From positions 3,829,867 through 3,893,866 of the forward strand of contig JAJEKV010000080.1 in the NCBI GenBank assembly GCA_021234155.1: a stretch of 64,000 bases of DNA, given 5' to 3'. The position numbers were made by a program, and so were the translations under genes. The notes under the pieces are model-generated. The model worked only from the letters and a program-made list of their open reading frames with translations, had not been told where the DNA came from and did not search any database. The stretch's first letter is position 1, and every line of letters begins with the position of its first letter. This DNA is from Isoetes taiwanensis. Lineage: Eukaryota; Streptophyta; Lycopodiopsida; Isoetales; Isoetaceae. Positions 47,777-58,393 of the stretch are shown here, piece after piece.

Positions 47777-47919
47777 TAATTTCCGGCGGTCGGGATTCCG
47801 CCAGAAAAAGCCGGCGAACGCCGACCTCGGGGGCGCACTTTCGCGACTCCGCCGTTTCGTCGCGCCGCCGGGCGGGCGCCTGAATGTTTTCCGGCGGAAT
47901 CCCTCCCCGCCGGAAATTA
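47777..47919. mobile_element. 143-bp GC-rich hairpin element (MITE-like)
   Basis: The terminal arms (26 and 27 bp) start TAATTTCCGGCGG and end CCGCCGGAAATTA. They match over nearly their full length. The interior is very GC-rich against A/T-rich flanks. No target duplication is clear. A CGTAATTCGCCCAGGC motif just left of it also occurs, slightly altered, near 15700. Confidence 0.75.
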
Positions 47920-48382
47920 TCTAATACATAAACTTCCTATACTAATCTTGTAAAAGAAGATGAAGCAATATTCTATTAGTCTAGTTGACTTGTGGCACAT
48001 TTTCAACAAGAATGCATCCACTATACAAACAATTGCATATTGAATATTGCTATCTTCATGGTATATATTATCCTCATGCTATATGGGATGATGGCAGCAC
48101 GCAGTAAGCCTTGACGAAAAAGCGACGCACGCGACGCAGTGTGGTGCTGAAGGCGGCAAAAGTGGCGATATTTGTTGTTGGTGTAATCTCCAGCTAAAGA
48201 AAATAATTTAATGCTCGTAATAGAAGGCAATAGCCAAATATGAAATATAATATCATATGCCAGATAGTTACTGTCAAATATATGTTATCTCCTGAACAAG
48301 CAACGACCCATTGCTCCTCCTTATGTAGAAAGAAGTAATAGTATCAAGTGAAAAGTTGAGGCAAATGTTCAATGTCACCTAC
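47920..48382. other. intergenic, no gene seen
   Basis: A/T-rich; nothing supported. Confidence 0.4.
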
Positions 48383-50383
48383 CTTCTTTCCATAAAGCAC
48401 CATCCTTTGCACTTTCTGCTAGAGCAAAGACACGCTTTAGACCTGTAACCATTGAAATAGTGGTAGCTACTACAGCTAACTGTAGCGTAGCACTCTTTCC
48501 AAGAGTAGTAGCCTTTGCCTTCATAGTTTCTCTGCTTGCTATAAAAATGGCTTAAGTAGTTGGTGAAGCTATTAAAGCAGAGGAAGGTGACAACTGTATA
48601 TGGCTTATATTAATGCCTCCCACTAATTTTCTTTGTAATATAATCCAGCAGTGGCCGTTGTTCTGCTTTCCTTAATCCCTATAATAAAACAATGCGTGCT
48701 ACATGTACAATACACAAACTTCACGTGCACACATAATTCCAAGTATAACTAACTGATGCCATTAATAAAATTATGGCTAGTGAATGCCATTAGATGTCCA
48801 TAATGAACATGCATCTTTAGAGCGAGTACTCACTGAAAATCAGTTGATGTTCCCTCTTTGTAGCAATGTGCGATATGTATCCGCTAGTAACTCTAGTGGT
48901 GAGAACATAACCTGCAAGAAATGTGGAAAAGGTTATAACAATAGTGAATAAGTTGCACATATATTGTAGTTGCCAGCTAACGGTATTATCAGGTAGCTAA
49001 GCAAAGAATTCTAGATGGCCCAATGTACGATAATCATTTACCAATCCGAAGCACACATTATTGCCTTATATACATGGGTTGTGTAGACCCTTCCCTCTGA
49101 TATGGCTATTTCACACAATCTAGCTTCAGAATAAAGCTCTCATGAATATTGAAGTTTGTGCAAATGTGTCAAAAAGCCAATATCTGAAATTCTTATCATG
49201 AGCAATGTAAAAAGTTCATGTTAAGTTCCATACTCCATGCTTCCCATCTTTTATTGTTTGCAACGCATGTTTCCCATCCTATCAAGGTGTTTACTTCATA
49301 AGTCTATTATCTAGTGATGGGCACCAAGCAGGGCCATCCATGATGTCATCTCTGATGTAACAGACATGCTACAAATCAGGTTTATTGCTTCATCAAGCTA
49401 GCCTACTCATCCAAACAGGTCGATCATACAACTATAATGTTCTGATCTTATTGATATTAAGTAAATTTGACGCGTTGAAACAAAAAGGTGACAAACTTCA
49501 TTTACAAGACAAGCATGGCTGCACGCTATTAGAGAACTGACTAAAGTAACTTCGTTCGGCATCATGCCCTAAAAATGTAACCTTTGAAACAGATGGAAGG
49601 CCTCAAGTCCATTTTTCTTTCCATGCTGGGTTAAAGATCAAGACCGCAAAACTGAGCTCAAGAACGTAAGCATTTATATCCTCATAAATCAAACCAGGGC
49701 TGTGAATTTCTGGTAACAATTCTTTTTTAATGTAGTTGTGATGATGAAAATGGAGCGTTTCCTATGCATTTAAAGCTCCCTTATAGCCATTTCATTCTTG
49801 GCAGATTTAAGGAGAACCATTTCTCATCTTTTACTTTCTGAAGCAGAGGCTGTATGGGGCTTTTTTTGGACGACAGAAAGTATTGCTTTCTCTTTGTGAA
49901 GAATAGGAACTCGAACTAGCAACTCTGTTAAAAAAATAAGCCAGCCAAATTTTTATTAGACAAAAACAACTACATCTAGAGCATTGCTAAAGTTTCAATT
50001 ATTTATTGCCCAATGCCATAGCAGAAATGTTTGCTGCACATACAAGTTCCACTAAGACACTGCTAACTTGTGCTATAGCCGTTTTAGACATTAAAAAAAC
50101 TATTCTATTCTATTCTATTTTAATATTAGGTCTTAATAAGGGTGCTCATGCAGACAAGCACAATCGAGAAATTTCTTTTACAACTTCAAGCAAAACACGA
50201 CGTATTGTGTTCTAACTAGATTAGCTTAGACTTAAATGTTGTATGGGCTCTGATTATGGTTTGATCTGCCACCACACTCAGCATTGCAGTTGGGTAAATC
50301 TCTAAATGAATTGCAGGTGTAAGAGCATAAGCACCAGCCCTTTCGCCATCCCCACCATCAAGGCAAACAACTTCTATGTAATA
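48383..50383 (-). CDS. candidate exons of an unrecognised gene
   Basis: Three minus-strand stretches look like exons. 50232-50383 reads YYIEVVCLDGGDGERAGAYA then LTPAIHLEIYPTAMLSVVAD, after an acceptor CTCAACAG. 48834-48911 reads YVLTTRVTSGYISHIATKRE after TTCTTGCAG. 48383-48538 reads SRETMKAKATTLGKSATLQL then AVVATTISMVTGLKRVFALA, ending AAG|GTAGGT. The two lower exons join in phase. The first and second do not, so an intervening exon is missing or the model is wrong. Beta-rich and then small hydrophobic/helical character is visible, but I do not recognise the family. It could be a partial or decayed gene. Confidence 0.4.
50081..50125 (+). repeat. (TATTC)n tail, fourth site
   Basis: TTTTAGACATTAAAAAAAC followed by TATTC repeats, similar to the other retroposon tails. 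The upstream body is not recognisable. Confidence 0.45.
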
Positions 50384-50849
50384 CTGTTGAGAATTATAGA
50401 TTATCAGTAAGCAACTAATGCAACATACAAAAACTATTTCCATGATATCCAAAAAAGTCCAATAGCACACTTCTTCAAAGATGAAATTAGCTCTAATGGA
50501 AAGTCGTTCTTATGGCTCCAATTTAACTGTCTCCCATTTCTAATCTGTAACTGTTTAGCATGCAAAAGCAAGTGTGCTAGAGTGATAAACACAAACAGGC
50601 CTGGATATGCTCCAACATGTATAAGGAATGCAAGCTACTTTAAAATCTTCAAGAACCTGTTGTCATGGAGACATGATTAACTCATATTCCAGTCTAGATA
50701 AAGAATGGGCCTATTTACTGCCTTCTACAACACCTTAGAAGTTGAATGAACTTTCTCTGTTCAAGAAAGAAACTGTCCAAGAAGTCATTCTCGTACGGTC
50801 ATGCAAAAGCACACATTAATAATCAAGAGCAACAACACTATCCAGTGAT

Positions 50850-51240
50850 GACACAACTATACATCATCGGTAAAAAAGTGATTTATAAGGATAGATCCTG
50901 AACTAGGATCCAAATGCACAATATCATAAAAACATCGTTGTGCAAGCTCAATGTTGCCAAGCATCCTGCAAAGACTAAGAAAGGTCTTCCAGCTACAAAC
51001 ATCAAGTAGCATGGCAATCAATATATGTGTTCTGCATCTCTAAAACACATGCCATGGCCAAGGAGTTCAACCATGCATTTATAGTGAAATATGCTATGTG
51101 TTATTTTATGGCATTCTACAATTGACCGAAAATATCAACGGCCTTCATCCACCAGGCTTCCACGACAACTTGCACTAAGAATGCCAGTGTATGTAGCATG
51201 ATTTGACATGATGTAGATATTCTGCAGCCAATATAGCATT
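50850..51240 (-). pseudogene. PPR (E-class) pseudogene fragment cut by copy B
   Basis: Minus strand. Next to the LTR, LNAILAAEYLHH resembles the PPR-L/S motif WNAM.AAY..HG. Then YTGILSASCRGSLVDEGR, a stop, and HYKCMVELLGHGMCFRDAEHI, typical of the last repeats before the E motif. Lower down, in another frame, SWKTFLSLCRMLGNIELAQR and VHLDPSSGS fit the E domain. About 20 residues are missing after the first part, and stops and a frameshift are present. The fragment ends exactly where the copy B LTR starts, so the rest probably lies beyond that element. Confidence 0.7.
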
Positions 51241-52832
51241 CAGGACGTTCAAAGCCAAGATATACGGCCCCGGGGCGTATAATCAGACAATTCGTCAGCA
51301 GCACACGCCGCACGCCCCCCGACCGACGCGGTACGACATGTAGTTAAAGGGGTAGCCCCTAGGGGGCAACTTGCAAGGTATGTGCATTTATTAATGTGCA
51401 CATTTACCAATGTGCACATTTATCTAGGTGCACATTTTCCCATGTGGACACCTTTATGCCACCTAGCCATTAAAGGCAAGTGGGCCACACCCAATTATCC
51501 CACATGCTTAAAGGGATAATTGGAAACCCTAGCCCTAAACCCTTGTCTATTTAGGTAGGAGAAACCCTAACTTGCTATTTTCGTCCATAGGGTTTTAGAG
51601 CTCTGTTTTGCTCACTCAAAGGGTCAAAACCGCCTCCCAGGCTCTGTCTGAGCGAATTGCATCATTAGTTTTCCTTGTTGGCTCCATCTTCAAGCAGTTT
51701 AGCATGATGGTCGAACTCAAGTCAGGAGGAGCAACCCATGGATCAGGTATTTAGTCAATTTAATAGCCTAAACCGTCTTCCGGCCATTGTATCAAAGAGG
51801 GTTTAGCCTATTAAATTGCCCATAGTAGCCATCTAGATTCTCGGATCCTCAGACACTAACTAAAGAACCTAACTCTATGATATAGATTAGATCTAGTTCT
51901 TTAGTTCTTCCTGCGGATGTATATGGATGATGTATCTCTCGGTGAACTCCCTTGTATTGGGAAGGGGGGTAGAGGCCCTAAAGCTTGGTAGTTGATGCTC
52001 CTAGATTAGCCTCCCTAGCACACTGTAGATTCGGCCTGTGTACAAGAGCCTCACCTGGTTGTGGGTGAAGGGGCCAGACTGGCTGAGAAGGAGGTTCATG
52101 TTCTGACTCTTGAACGATCCCTCTGGTGTGTAAGGCCTACCGGGGATCATTGTGACTAGGTCTAATGGCTTATCACTGAGTGCGGGTAAGGCATGGGCTC
52201 GACACCCGTGAAGTGGTGTTCACTTTCCAGTGGGTTCAGTCGAACAAGGGCAGTGGCCCTCTAGTCACCTCGAGTCAGCATGTAGATCTCTGGAGGGAGT
52301 GATACCTACCTGCCCCATCGGAACTGGGGAGATGCAACCCAGGAATAGCCCCTCTGGCTATGCATCTGGCGGGCTACAGTCGGGTCCCAACACCTTTCAG
52401 CCTACTCTGCAAAGTGTGCACAGGAGGGGCGGTTGGAGTGGACAACCCTATGCCATGTTCATATGCCAGCCAAATCCATCGCCATGAATGAATGCCGCAG
52501 GCGGGACGGGGAGACCCAAGCCGCCGGGCCATCCCTTCGAAGTGAGGAGCCTTGGGTAGGATCTCCCACATGTATTGTGCTGATCTTTGTCTATGCAGAT
52601 GTTGATGTGGATATGTGATGATATTGTTACTGACAAGTATGTTTACGCTTCTGCAGCTAAGTAGGCCCTGAGGGAGACGGGGTAAAATGACCCCTTCACT
52701 CTTCCCATCGGGGACCCAAGACGGTCCGCGATGATATGTGGAGGGCCCCAGATCAAGATGGAGTCGGGTATGGGGATGAACTCTGTTTGCATACGGTGAG
52801 TGCACCGTGATATGTAGTAGGGGCGTCCATCC
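51241..52832 (+). repeat. 5' LTR of copy B
   Basis: Aligned by eye to the copy A LTR: GGACGTTC at the start, CCTAGGGGGCAACTTGCAAGG near 51360, GGGGCGTCCAT at the end. The termini are eroded, so the edges are approximate. Confidence 0.85.
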
Positions 52833-52834
52833 GG

Positions 52835-52848
52835 TGGTATCGTGAGCA
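52835..52848 (+). promoter_or_regulatory. eroded Met-tRNA primer-binding site
   Basis: TGGTATCGTGAGC where copy A has TGGTATCAGAGC; CAG is replaced by CGTG. Confidence 0.7.
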
Positions 52849-53039
52849 ATGTTCTTGGAGACCAAGAGCAAAGCATCGACCATGCTCCCAAATAGTACTA
52901 ACTTGATAGGATCCTCAAACCCGAGAAAAGTGGGAATTTTTTTCTCATTTTGTAGTTTATGCTAAGCTAGTAACGATTAAGTGAATTGGAACATAATAAG
53001 ACTAAAAACAAGTTGAGCCAAAGCCTTCTAAGGCAGGTG

Positions 53040-53103
53040 GTCTCACACGCCGCTACTGGTCTAAAACAAAACTCCGGTTTTTGAACGAGAACGCGTGTGA
53101 GAC
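53040..53103 (+). repeat. hairpin B1 (before ORF1)
   Basis: TCTCACACGC opposite GCGTGTGAGA, with an inner AAAACT..GGTTTTT stem. Slightly eroded. Confidence 0.86.
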
Positions 53104-53228
53104 ATTGGGCCAAGAAGACCTTAAAACTTGATGAATTTTAGAAAAGTAACATGGTAAATTGAGTTCTAAGGTAGGATTTAGTTAGAATAGTATGTTTCAA
53201 TCATGTAAATTAATCAAAAATGTACAAT

Positions 53229-53296
53229 GTCTCACACGTCGCGTCTGGTCTAAAAATAAAACTCCAGTTTTTGAACGAGGTGCAACGTGTGAGACC
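53229..53296 (+). repeat. hairpin B2 (before ORF1)
   Basis: GTCTCACACGTCGCGTCT opposite AGGTGCAACGTGTGAGAC, with inner stem AAAACT / AGTTTT. Confidence 0.92.
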
Positions 53297-53397
53297 AGTG
53301 CTTATAAAAACTCTGAAATAAGTGTATGTTTTAAGTCAATAGGTGCCCTGGCACGTTAAATAGAGCAACTTGAATTTTGACCTAAAATTGCCCAAGC

Positions 53398-53406
53398 TAT
53401 AAATAG
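53398..53406 (+). promoter_or_regulatory. TATA box of ORF1 module (copy B)
   Basis: TATAAATAG, 107 bp before the ATG, with CCCCCTCATTTT downstream as in copy A. Confidence 0.72.
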
Positions 53407-53504
53407 GCGTAGACCCCCTCATTTTTATGCGTTCCTTTAGAAATCTGCGCCCCGCCCCTAAGGCAATCTTTGGCGCCCGACATCGGATTGACGAGCCGTC
53501 GAAC

Positions 53505-55998
53505 ATGGCGAGAACCAAACAGACTGCCAGGAAGCCTCGCCCAGGCGAAACCCCCAACGCCCTAATCCACGAGGTACTTCGGGAGAGGCTCGTCAAGAGG
53601 GGAGGTAGACTATCTTCGAGCGAGGAGAGCATCTTAGAGGAGGACCAAGACACATCCGAGCTGATTGGCATCCTCAATCAGCAGCTGGACCCAGAAGATG
53701 TTACGTCACCAACTTCCATGGATGAGGAGACCAAGGACGTCTACGAAGAAATAGAGTGGGAAATACAAGAACAGGAGAGAGAAGAGGAGGCGCACTCAGA
53801 TGCAGGGACAGAGCTGCTCGAGGAGGAAGAGGAGGGAGCAGAGCGAGAAAGGAGAACCAAGGCTAGTGAAGAAAAGAGACTGCCGACTCCCGAGCTCGAG
53901 CCAAGCGAAGCACAGGACCTCGCGGCGTGGATCAAAAAGCACGAAGCAAAAGAACGCCGCCGAGAAAGGAAGAGGGAAGAGAAGAAGAGGAAGAGGGAAG
54001 AGGAGGAGGCGAATGCAGCCGAGGAACTGAAGAAGAAGAAGGGAAGTTTGTGGTGGGCCAAAGAAAACTCAAGGAGGTTCCACGAACAAAGACCCAGGGA
54101 ATAAATTACTAATCACATATTTCTTATTAGCCAGAATGACTTTAGCTAAACTTGTTCGATATTAATCCCAAAACTTTCTGTGGTTTAGCTAAACTCTATA
54201 CATTTTTCCTCTCATACTTTCTAGCGTTTAGCTAAATTAACCCAAACATCATCCCAAAAATTTCTATGGCGTGGCCAACAGGAAATATTAAACCAAATTA
54301 CTATACTTTTTTTCAATATATTCCACTTATTTTAGTCATTTTGTTTGTGAAAACATTCTAAAATAATGCTAACTAGTAAAGTCTAAGACTCAAATTAATT
54401 CATAATGCTAGAAACTAAACTACTAGTCATATATTTCATATAAACTAGAATGATGGTAGCTAAACTAGGCCAAAATTCATTCTAAAAGTTTCTATGGTTT
54501 AGCTAAACACTACAAAATTTCACGCTCTTACTTTCTAGTGTTTGGCTAAAGAGCTCCAGGGTTGGTGAAGTCCCGAAAAAAGTTAAGCTAAAATTACATT
54601 AGAGAAAAAATGAGATCACATTTTGTCCCATTAAGGGATGCTTAAAATGCCATGTCAGCTTTTTAAACTGTCCAATAAGAGAAGAGCTCCAGTATATCTC
54701 ATTCCAGTATTATGTGGCAGCCTGTAATTAATGCAGCTGCAACTAACTTCTGTAGTATCATTTTTTCATTATAACTTTTGATCTAGAACTCTGATTCAAA
54801 AACTTTTTGTAGCAATGGGTTCGTCTTCACAAGATCTATCTAGTGATAACCCATTCATACATCTTTTACGATATAAATATATAAGAAATAAGCAAAAAAT
54901 CATATTTTTTTAAGGTTAACGCATATGACCATATTGAAATACATCATAACCATATATCATTGGAAAGATCTTTTCATTCCACATCTAATGCAACAAACGC
55001 CGCAACATTTTGACAAGTGGATCAAAAGTTATGGGAAAAAAACAAAGAAATGAAGTTGTTGGTGCTGCATTAATTGCAGTTAATAGTGGGTAGCCATTCC
55101 ATTGGAGGATTCTTATGGGGATGAAATGAGATCTCAAATTTCCTCTAATATTATTTTTTTTCCAATTTTTTCCATTTACTTTAGCCAATTTTTTTTGAAA
55201 ATACGCTAAAAAACGCCAAATAGCTAAGTTTAGCCCTTAAATTATTCCATGCAAAGACCCCCAACCCCAAGGTCGTCATCACCGAATCCGCCACCGACCA
55301 GCCTCCGCCTCCTCCGACGACGACTCGACGACCTAAGACTTCAACCCCAACACCAAGGTGGAAGCTCTTTCTAAAACCTACGGATGAGAGCAATACCCAG
55401 GCCGGGGAGCACCCCGACCCCGAGCAGCCGGATCAAGTGCGTAAACCCTCTCCATATCCCGGTTTGGGGGCCAGAAGAAACAGCCACCTACCGCCCGAGA
55501 ATCCTATGTCACGGACCCCGTCAAGATCTACGAGAGAAAGATGAGGGAACACGAGGCTTACATGAAGAAGTGGGAGGCTTACAACTCCTACTACCAGGAG
55601 AACAGGGTCAGGAGTGTTGAAGGTGGACGTCCAACAAAGGAGCAGACCTTAAGGCCGCCACCACAGAAGCCCAAGCCCCCCAAGAAGCCAGACAAGAAGA
55701 AGGCCAGCAGGAAGGAGACCGAGAGAAGAGCACTGAGGGAGATCAAGCACTTCCAGCGCAGCTACGGCCTCTTAATACCCCGTGCCCCCTTTGCCCGTCT
55801 AGTCAGAGAAGTGATGCAGGACTTTAACACCGGCATGAGGGTAACAGAGAGATGCTGCTGGCACTTCAGGAAGCAGCCGAGCAGAAGATAGTGCAGCATT
55901 TTGAAGACTCTACAGCCTGCACCGTGTATGCCAAGCGAGTAACCCTGATGGGGAAGGACATGCAGTTGGCCAGTATAATCAAGGGAGATCCCCATTAG
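53505..55998 (+). pseudogene. ORF1: histone H3-like protein, split by a transposon (copy B)
   Basis: Starts MARTKQTARKPRPGET at 53505. An upstream in-frame ATG exists at 53427, but the copy A start and the TATA spacing favour 53505. The frame runs through a Glu/Lys-rich coiled region to about 54087, then a 1155-bp insertion (54097-55251) intervenes. After it the frame is shifted, and resumes by 55541 with [18 protein letters not shown]. The H3 fold starts at 55727: [34 protein letters not shown]; past a frameshift near 55840, [20 protein letters not shown] and AKRVTLMGKDMQLASIIKG, with a stop at 55996-55998. LLIP.APF.RLVRE and LLALQEAAE resemble plant centromeric H3, while the tail and QDF are H3-like. 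Confidence 0.87.
54097..55251. mobile_element. MULE-like DNA transposon insertion, 9-bp target duplication
   Basis: The 9-bp CAAAGACCC lies on both sides (54088-54096 and 55252-55260), a length typical of Mutator-like elements. The termini are weakly inverted (GGGAATAAATTA against the reverse complement of TAAATTATTCCA). The 1155-bp interior is A/T-rich with many AGCTAAAC repeats and no transposase frame, so it is non-autonomous. It landed in ORF1 of copy B after that element had inserted. Confidence 0.75.
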
Positions 55999-56141
55999 AA
56001 ATTTTGTAAATAATGAAAATTTTGTTAATACAAAAGAATTTTGAGTAGATTATATGTGTAATCTTGCTTAAATAGGTTGAGTTAGCATGTAATAGCTTTT
56101 GTTTTACTAAAATAGGACATCTCTAGAGCAAATAGTGAGAT

Positions 56142-56208
56142 GTCTCACACGTCGCGCCTGGTCTAAAAACAAAACTCCAGTTTTTGAACGAGGCGCAACG
56201 TGTGAGAC
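56142..56208 (+). repeat. hairpin B3 (before ORF2)
   Basis: GTCTCACACGTCGCGCCT pairs with AGGCGCAACGTGTGAGAC, with inner stem AAAACT / AGTTTT. Confidence 0.93.
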
Positions 56209-56340
56209 CTTGCCCAAAGTTGTCCAAATCTCCTCCAAATCGACCAAGTAAGGGGTCAATTCTGCCTAACTCGACAGTCCAACATGTTTAGACCCTTAGA
56301 TCAACCAAATTGGATAAGTTTAGACAAAAATAGAGCAGAT

Positions 56341-56407
56341 GTCTCACACGTCGCGCCTGGTCTAAAAACAAAACTCCAGTTTTTGAACGAGGTGCAACAT
56401 GTGAGAC
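56341..56407 (+). repeat. hairpin B4 (before ORF2)
   Basis: GTCTCACACGTCGCGCCT pairs with AGGTGCAACATGTGAGAC, with G-T wobble and one mismatch. Confidence 0.92.
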
Positions 56408-56584
56408 CTCCCAGCATTTTTGCCACCATAGCATATCCAATTGATCTCTAGCTTGTTGCAATAGGTTCCTTAGGTAATCCAGTCATGCTCAAAACCTCAA
56501 ATTAGTCTTCCAACTCCCATTTGGACCTCAACATAGGCTCAAGAGTTTTTCAAGTCACCCAAAAATTAGGGTTTTTCCCTTCTC

Positions 56585-56593
56585 TATAAATAG
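56585..56593 (+). promoter_or_regulatory. TATA box of ORF2 module (copy B)
   Basis: TATAAATAG, 121 bp before the ORF2 ATG. Confidence 0.72.
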
Positions 56594-56705
56594 GTCCCCA
56601 TTTCTCACCTAGCACCCTACAAGTTTGCTCTTGACCTTTTAGGCGATTTTCCATCTCCCTGAGGCGCTTTTGCATCCGTTTGTTAGTTTCATCTTCCCTA
56701 GATCC

Positions 56706-58228
56706 ATGGCAACTGCTGACTTCAGGCGATGGTACAACGCCAGTGCCCATGCTGCCGAGGCTGATGTCAATGACATTTTTCGAGTCTTCCGGAAAGATGT
56801 CCAAGCCACTCTGCACGCAACCCCAGCATATAGACAAGTTCTGTCCGAGTTCCAAGCTAGGGTAGGACCGTCATTAGTACAGCTCCCCCCTTGTACAAGC
56901 TACTTTGTTCCCAGGCAATCCCTTCAAGCAGCCTTGGGTGATGTTCCAAACATTGCCAAATACCTGACCAACAAGGCCCAGAGGTTGCAAGACTACATGG
57001 TCTTGACAGTTAACAGGGCCAAGTATGTCTCCTATACCGCCGCCTTAGCAATCTTTCTCTCCCACCGTGCCGAAAACCCCATGGGGGAAACCTCGATCCC
57101 TCCCATGGATGTGGACCCCTTAGCCTCCTCAGCAGCAGAGCAGCTCCTTTTGCAGTATCAACAGGAGCAAGAAGGAAGAGCAGGAGACGAAGAATCAGAA
57201 GAAGAGGACTACGCCGAGCTCAATCCAGCAGAAGAGCAGCGGTTAGCAGAGCAGGAGTTGCAGGAATTCGAACGGAGCCGGCAAACCCTCAGGATCGCCC
57301 CACCCCTTGGGCTAGGTATCACAAGCCTAGCCCCCATCATCATCGACGGCGAGGAGTACCTGCTCCTCAGCGACATCCAGAACCTTCCCGAATGCAGGGA
57401 ACGGGAATACCGACTCGATGAGTTGCTGCACCAACTGCGGCAATCAGACCTGGATGATTTCGTCGTCCGGGGAGCTTCCGACTTCCCACTTCAAGTAAGA
57501 GAAGCCGACACTTACACAGGAGAGTCGACTTCTGACATCCAAGCCTACATCAACATCAGGCAGATAATGGAAGCTCGGGAGCTACCAACTGAAGAGGAGT
57601 TCTATGCCATCCAGGAGCAGATGGGGATCCGTGGCAAGAGCTCAAACATTTTAATGCCGAGCTCTTCGACACCAGCCCCGCGCAGAGAAGAGGCGAAGTT
57701 CGATCTCGGCAGCTTCCAAAGAACAATTAGGGATTACGAGAGAGCTCACCGAGGTGGAAGTCGACCAATATGCCGGAAGGCACAGATGGTGGCCGAGGAG
57801 GCTAAGAATCAAGAACGACGCGACAACGACGGTGTCGCTGCGATACTATCTCCCCCGGCCGATGGACGGGAGAATAGCGGTAATCCATCGCAAATTCACC
57901 CCTAGGGCGCAGGGAAGGAGTATTAATGCTCATCGGCGGCCTTGCTTTGGTTTACCGCATGCTCTCGGCTAGCTGCCAACACCGACTATGCCGTCCTAGT
58001 CAAGAGAGCGGTGGCACTCGATATATTCGACTTCGCCATACCTTACCGACGGCAAGGAAGACCGGCAAAGGATCGAACGCATACCTCCAACCGTGGTAGA
58101 GGAATTAGTGAGAGCTTTTTGGTGGCGGTTCATCAACCAACGCCCCGAACTTGGGCTTGCAGGAACGGCCCAAGTTAAGAAGTTCCTCGAAGATAACCCA
58201 TCCTACCGGCGATATCAAGAATAGTTAG
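56706..58228 (+). CDS. ORF2: conserved protein of unknown function (copy B, frameshifted near end)
   Basis: The frame opens at 56706 with MATADFRRWYNASAHAAEAD and runs intact to 57905, about 400 codons. The start is set by comparison with copy A and by the TATA spacing; an in-frame start 36 bases earlier lies in the leader. Visible parts: an N-terminal helical region, VLTVNRAKYVSYTAALAIFL (about 110-130), an acidic stretch, PPLGLGITSLAPIIIDGEEY and SDIQNLPECREREYRLDELL, then LPTEEEFYAIQEQMGI. The C-terminal part continues in other frames (KRAVALDIFDFAIPYRRQ near 57998) to about 58228. No histone, Gag, RT or enzyme motif is recognised. Conserved in order with copy A. Function unknown. Confidence 0.68.
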
Positions 58229-58393
58229 ACTCTTGATCCCGGGGGCGTTGTATTAAGATATGATATAATATTTAAATATAATTTCTTTTGCACTTTAAAT
58301 GTTTTGTTGATATATTTTGTTCCACAACTATACCAACAAACACATATAATGCAATAGAGTAAGTAAAGCTAACCGTAAGGCCATGACCTACTT

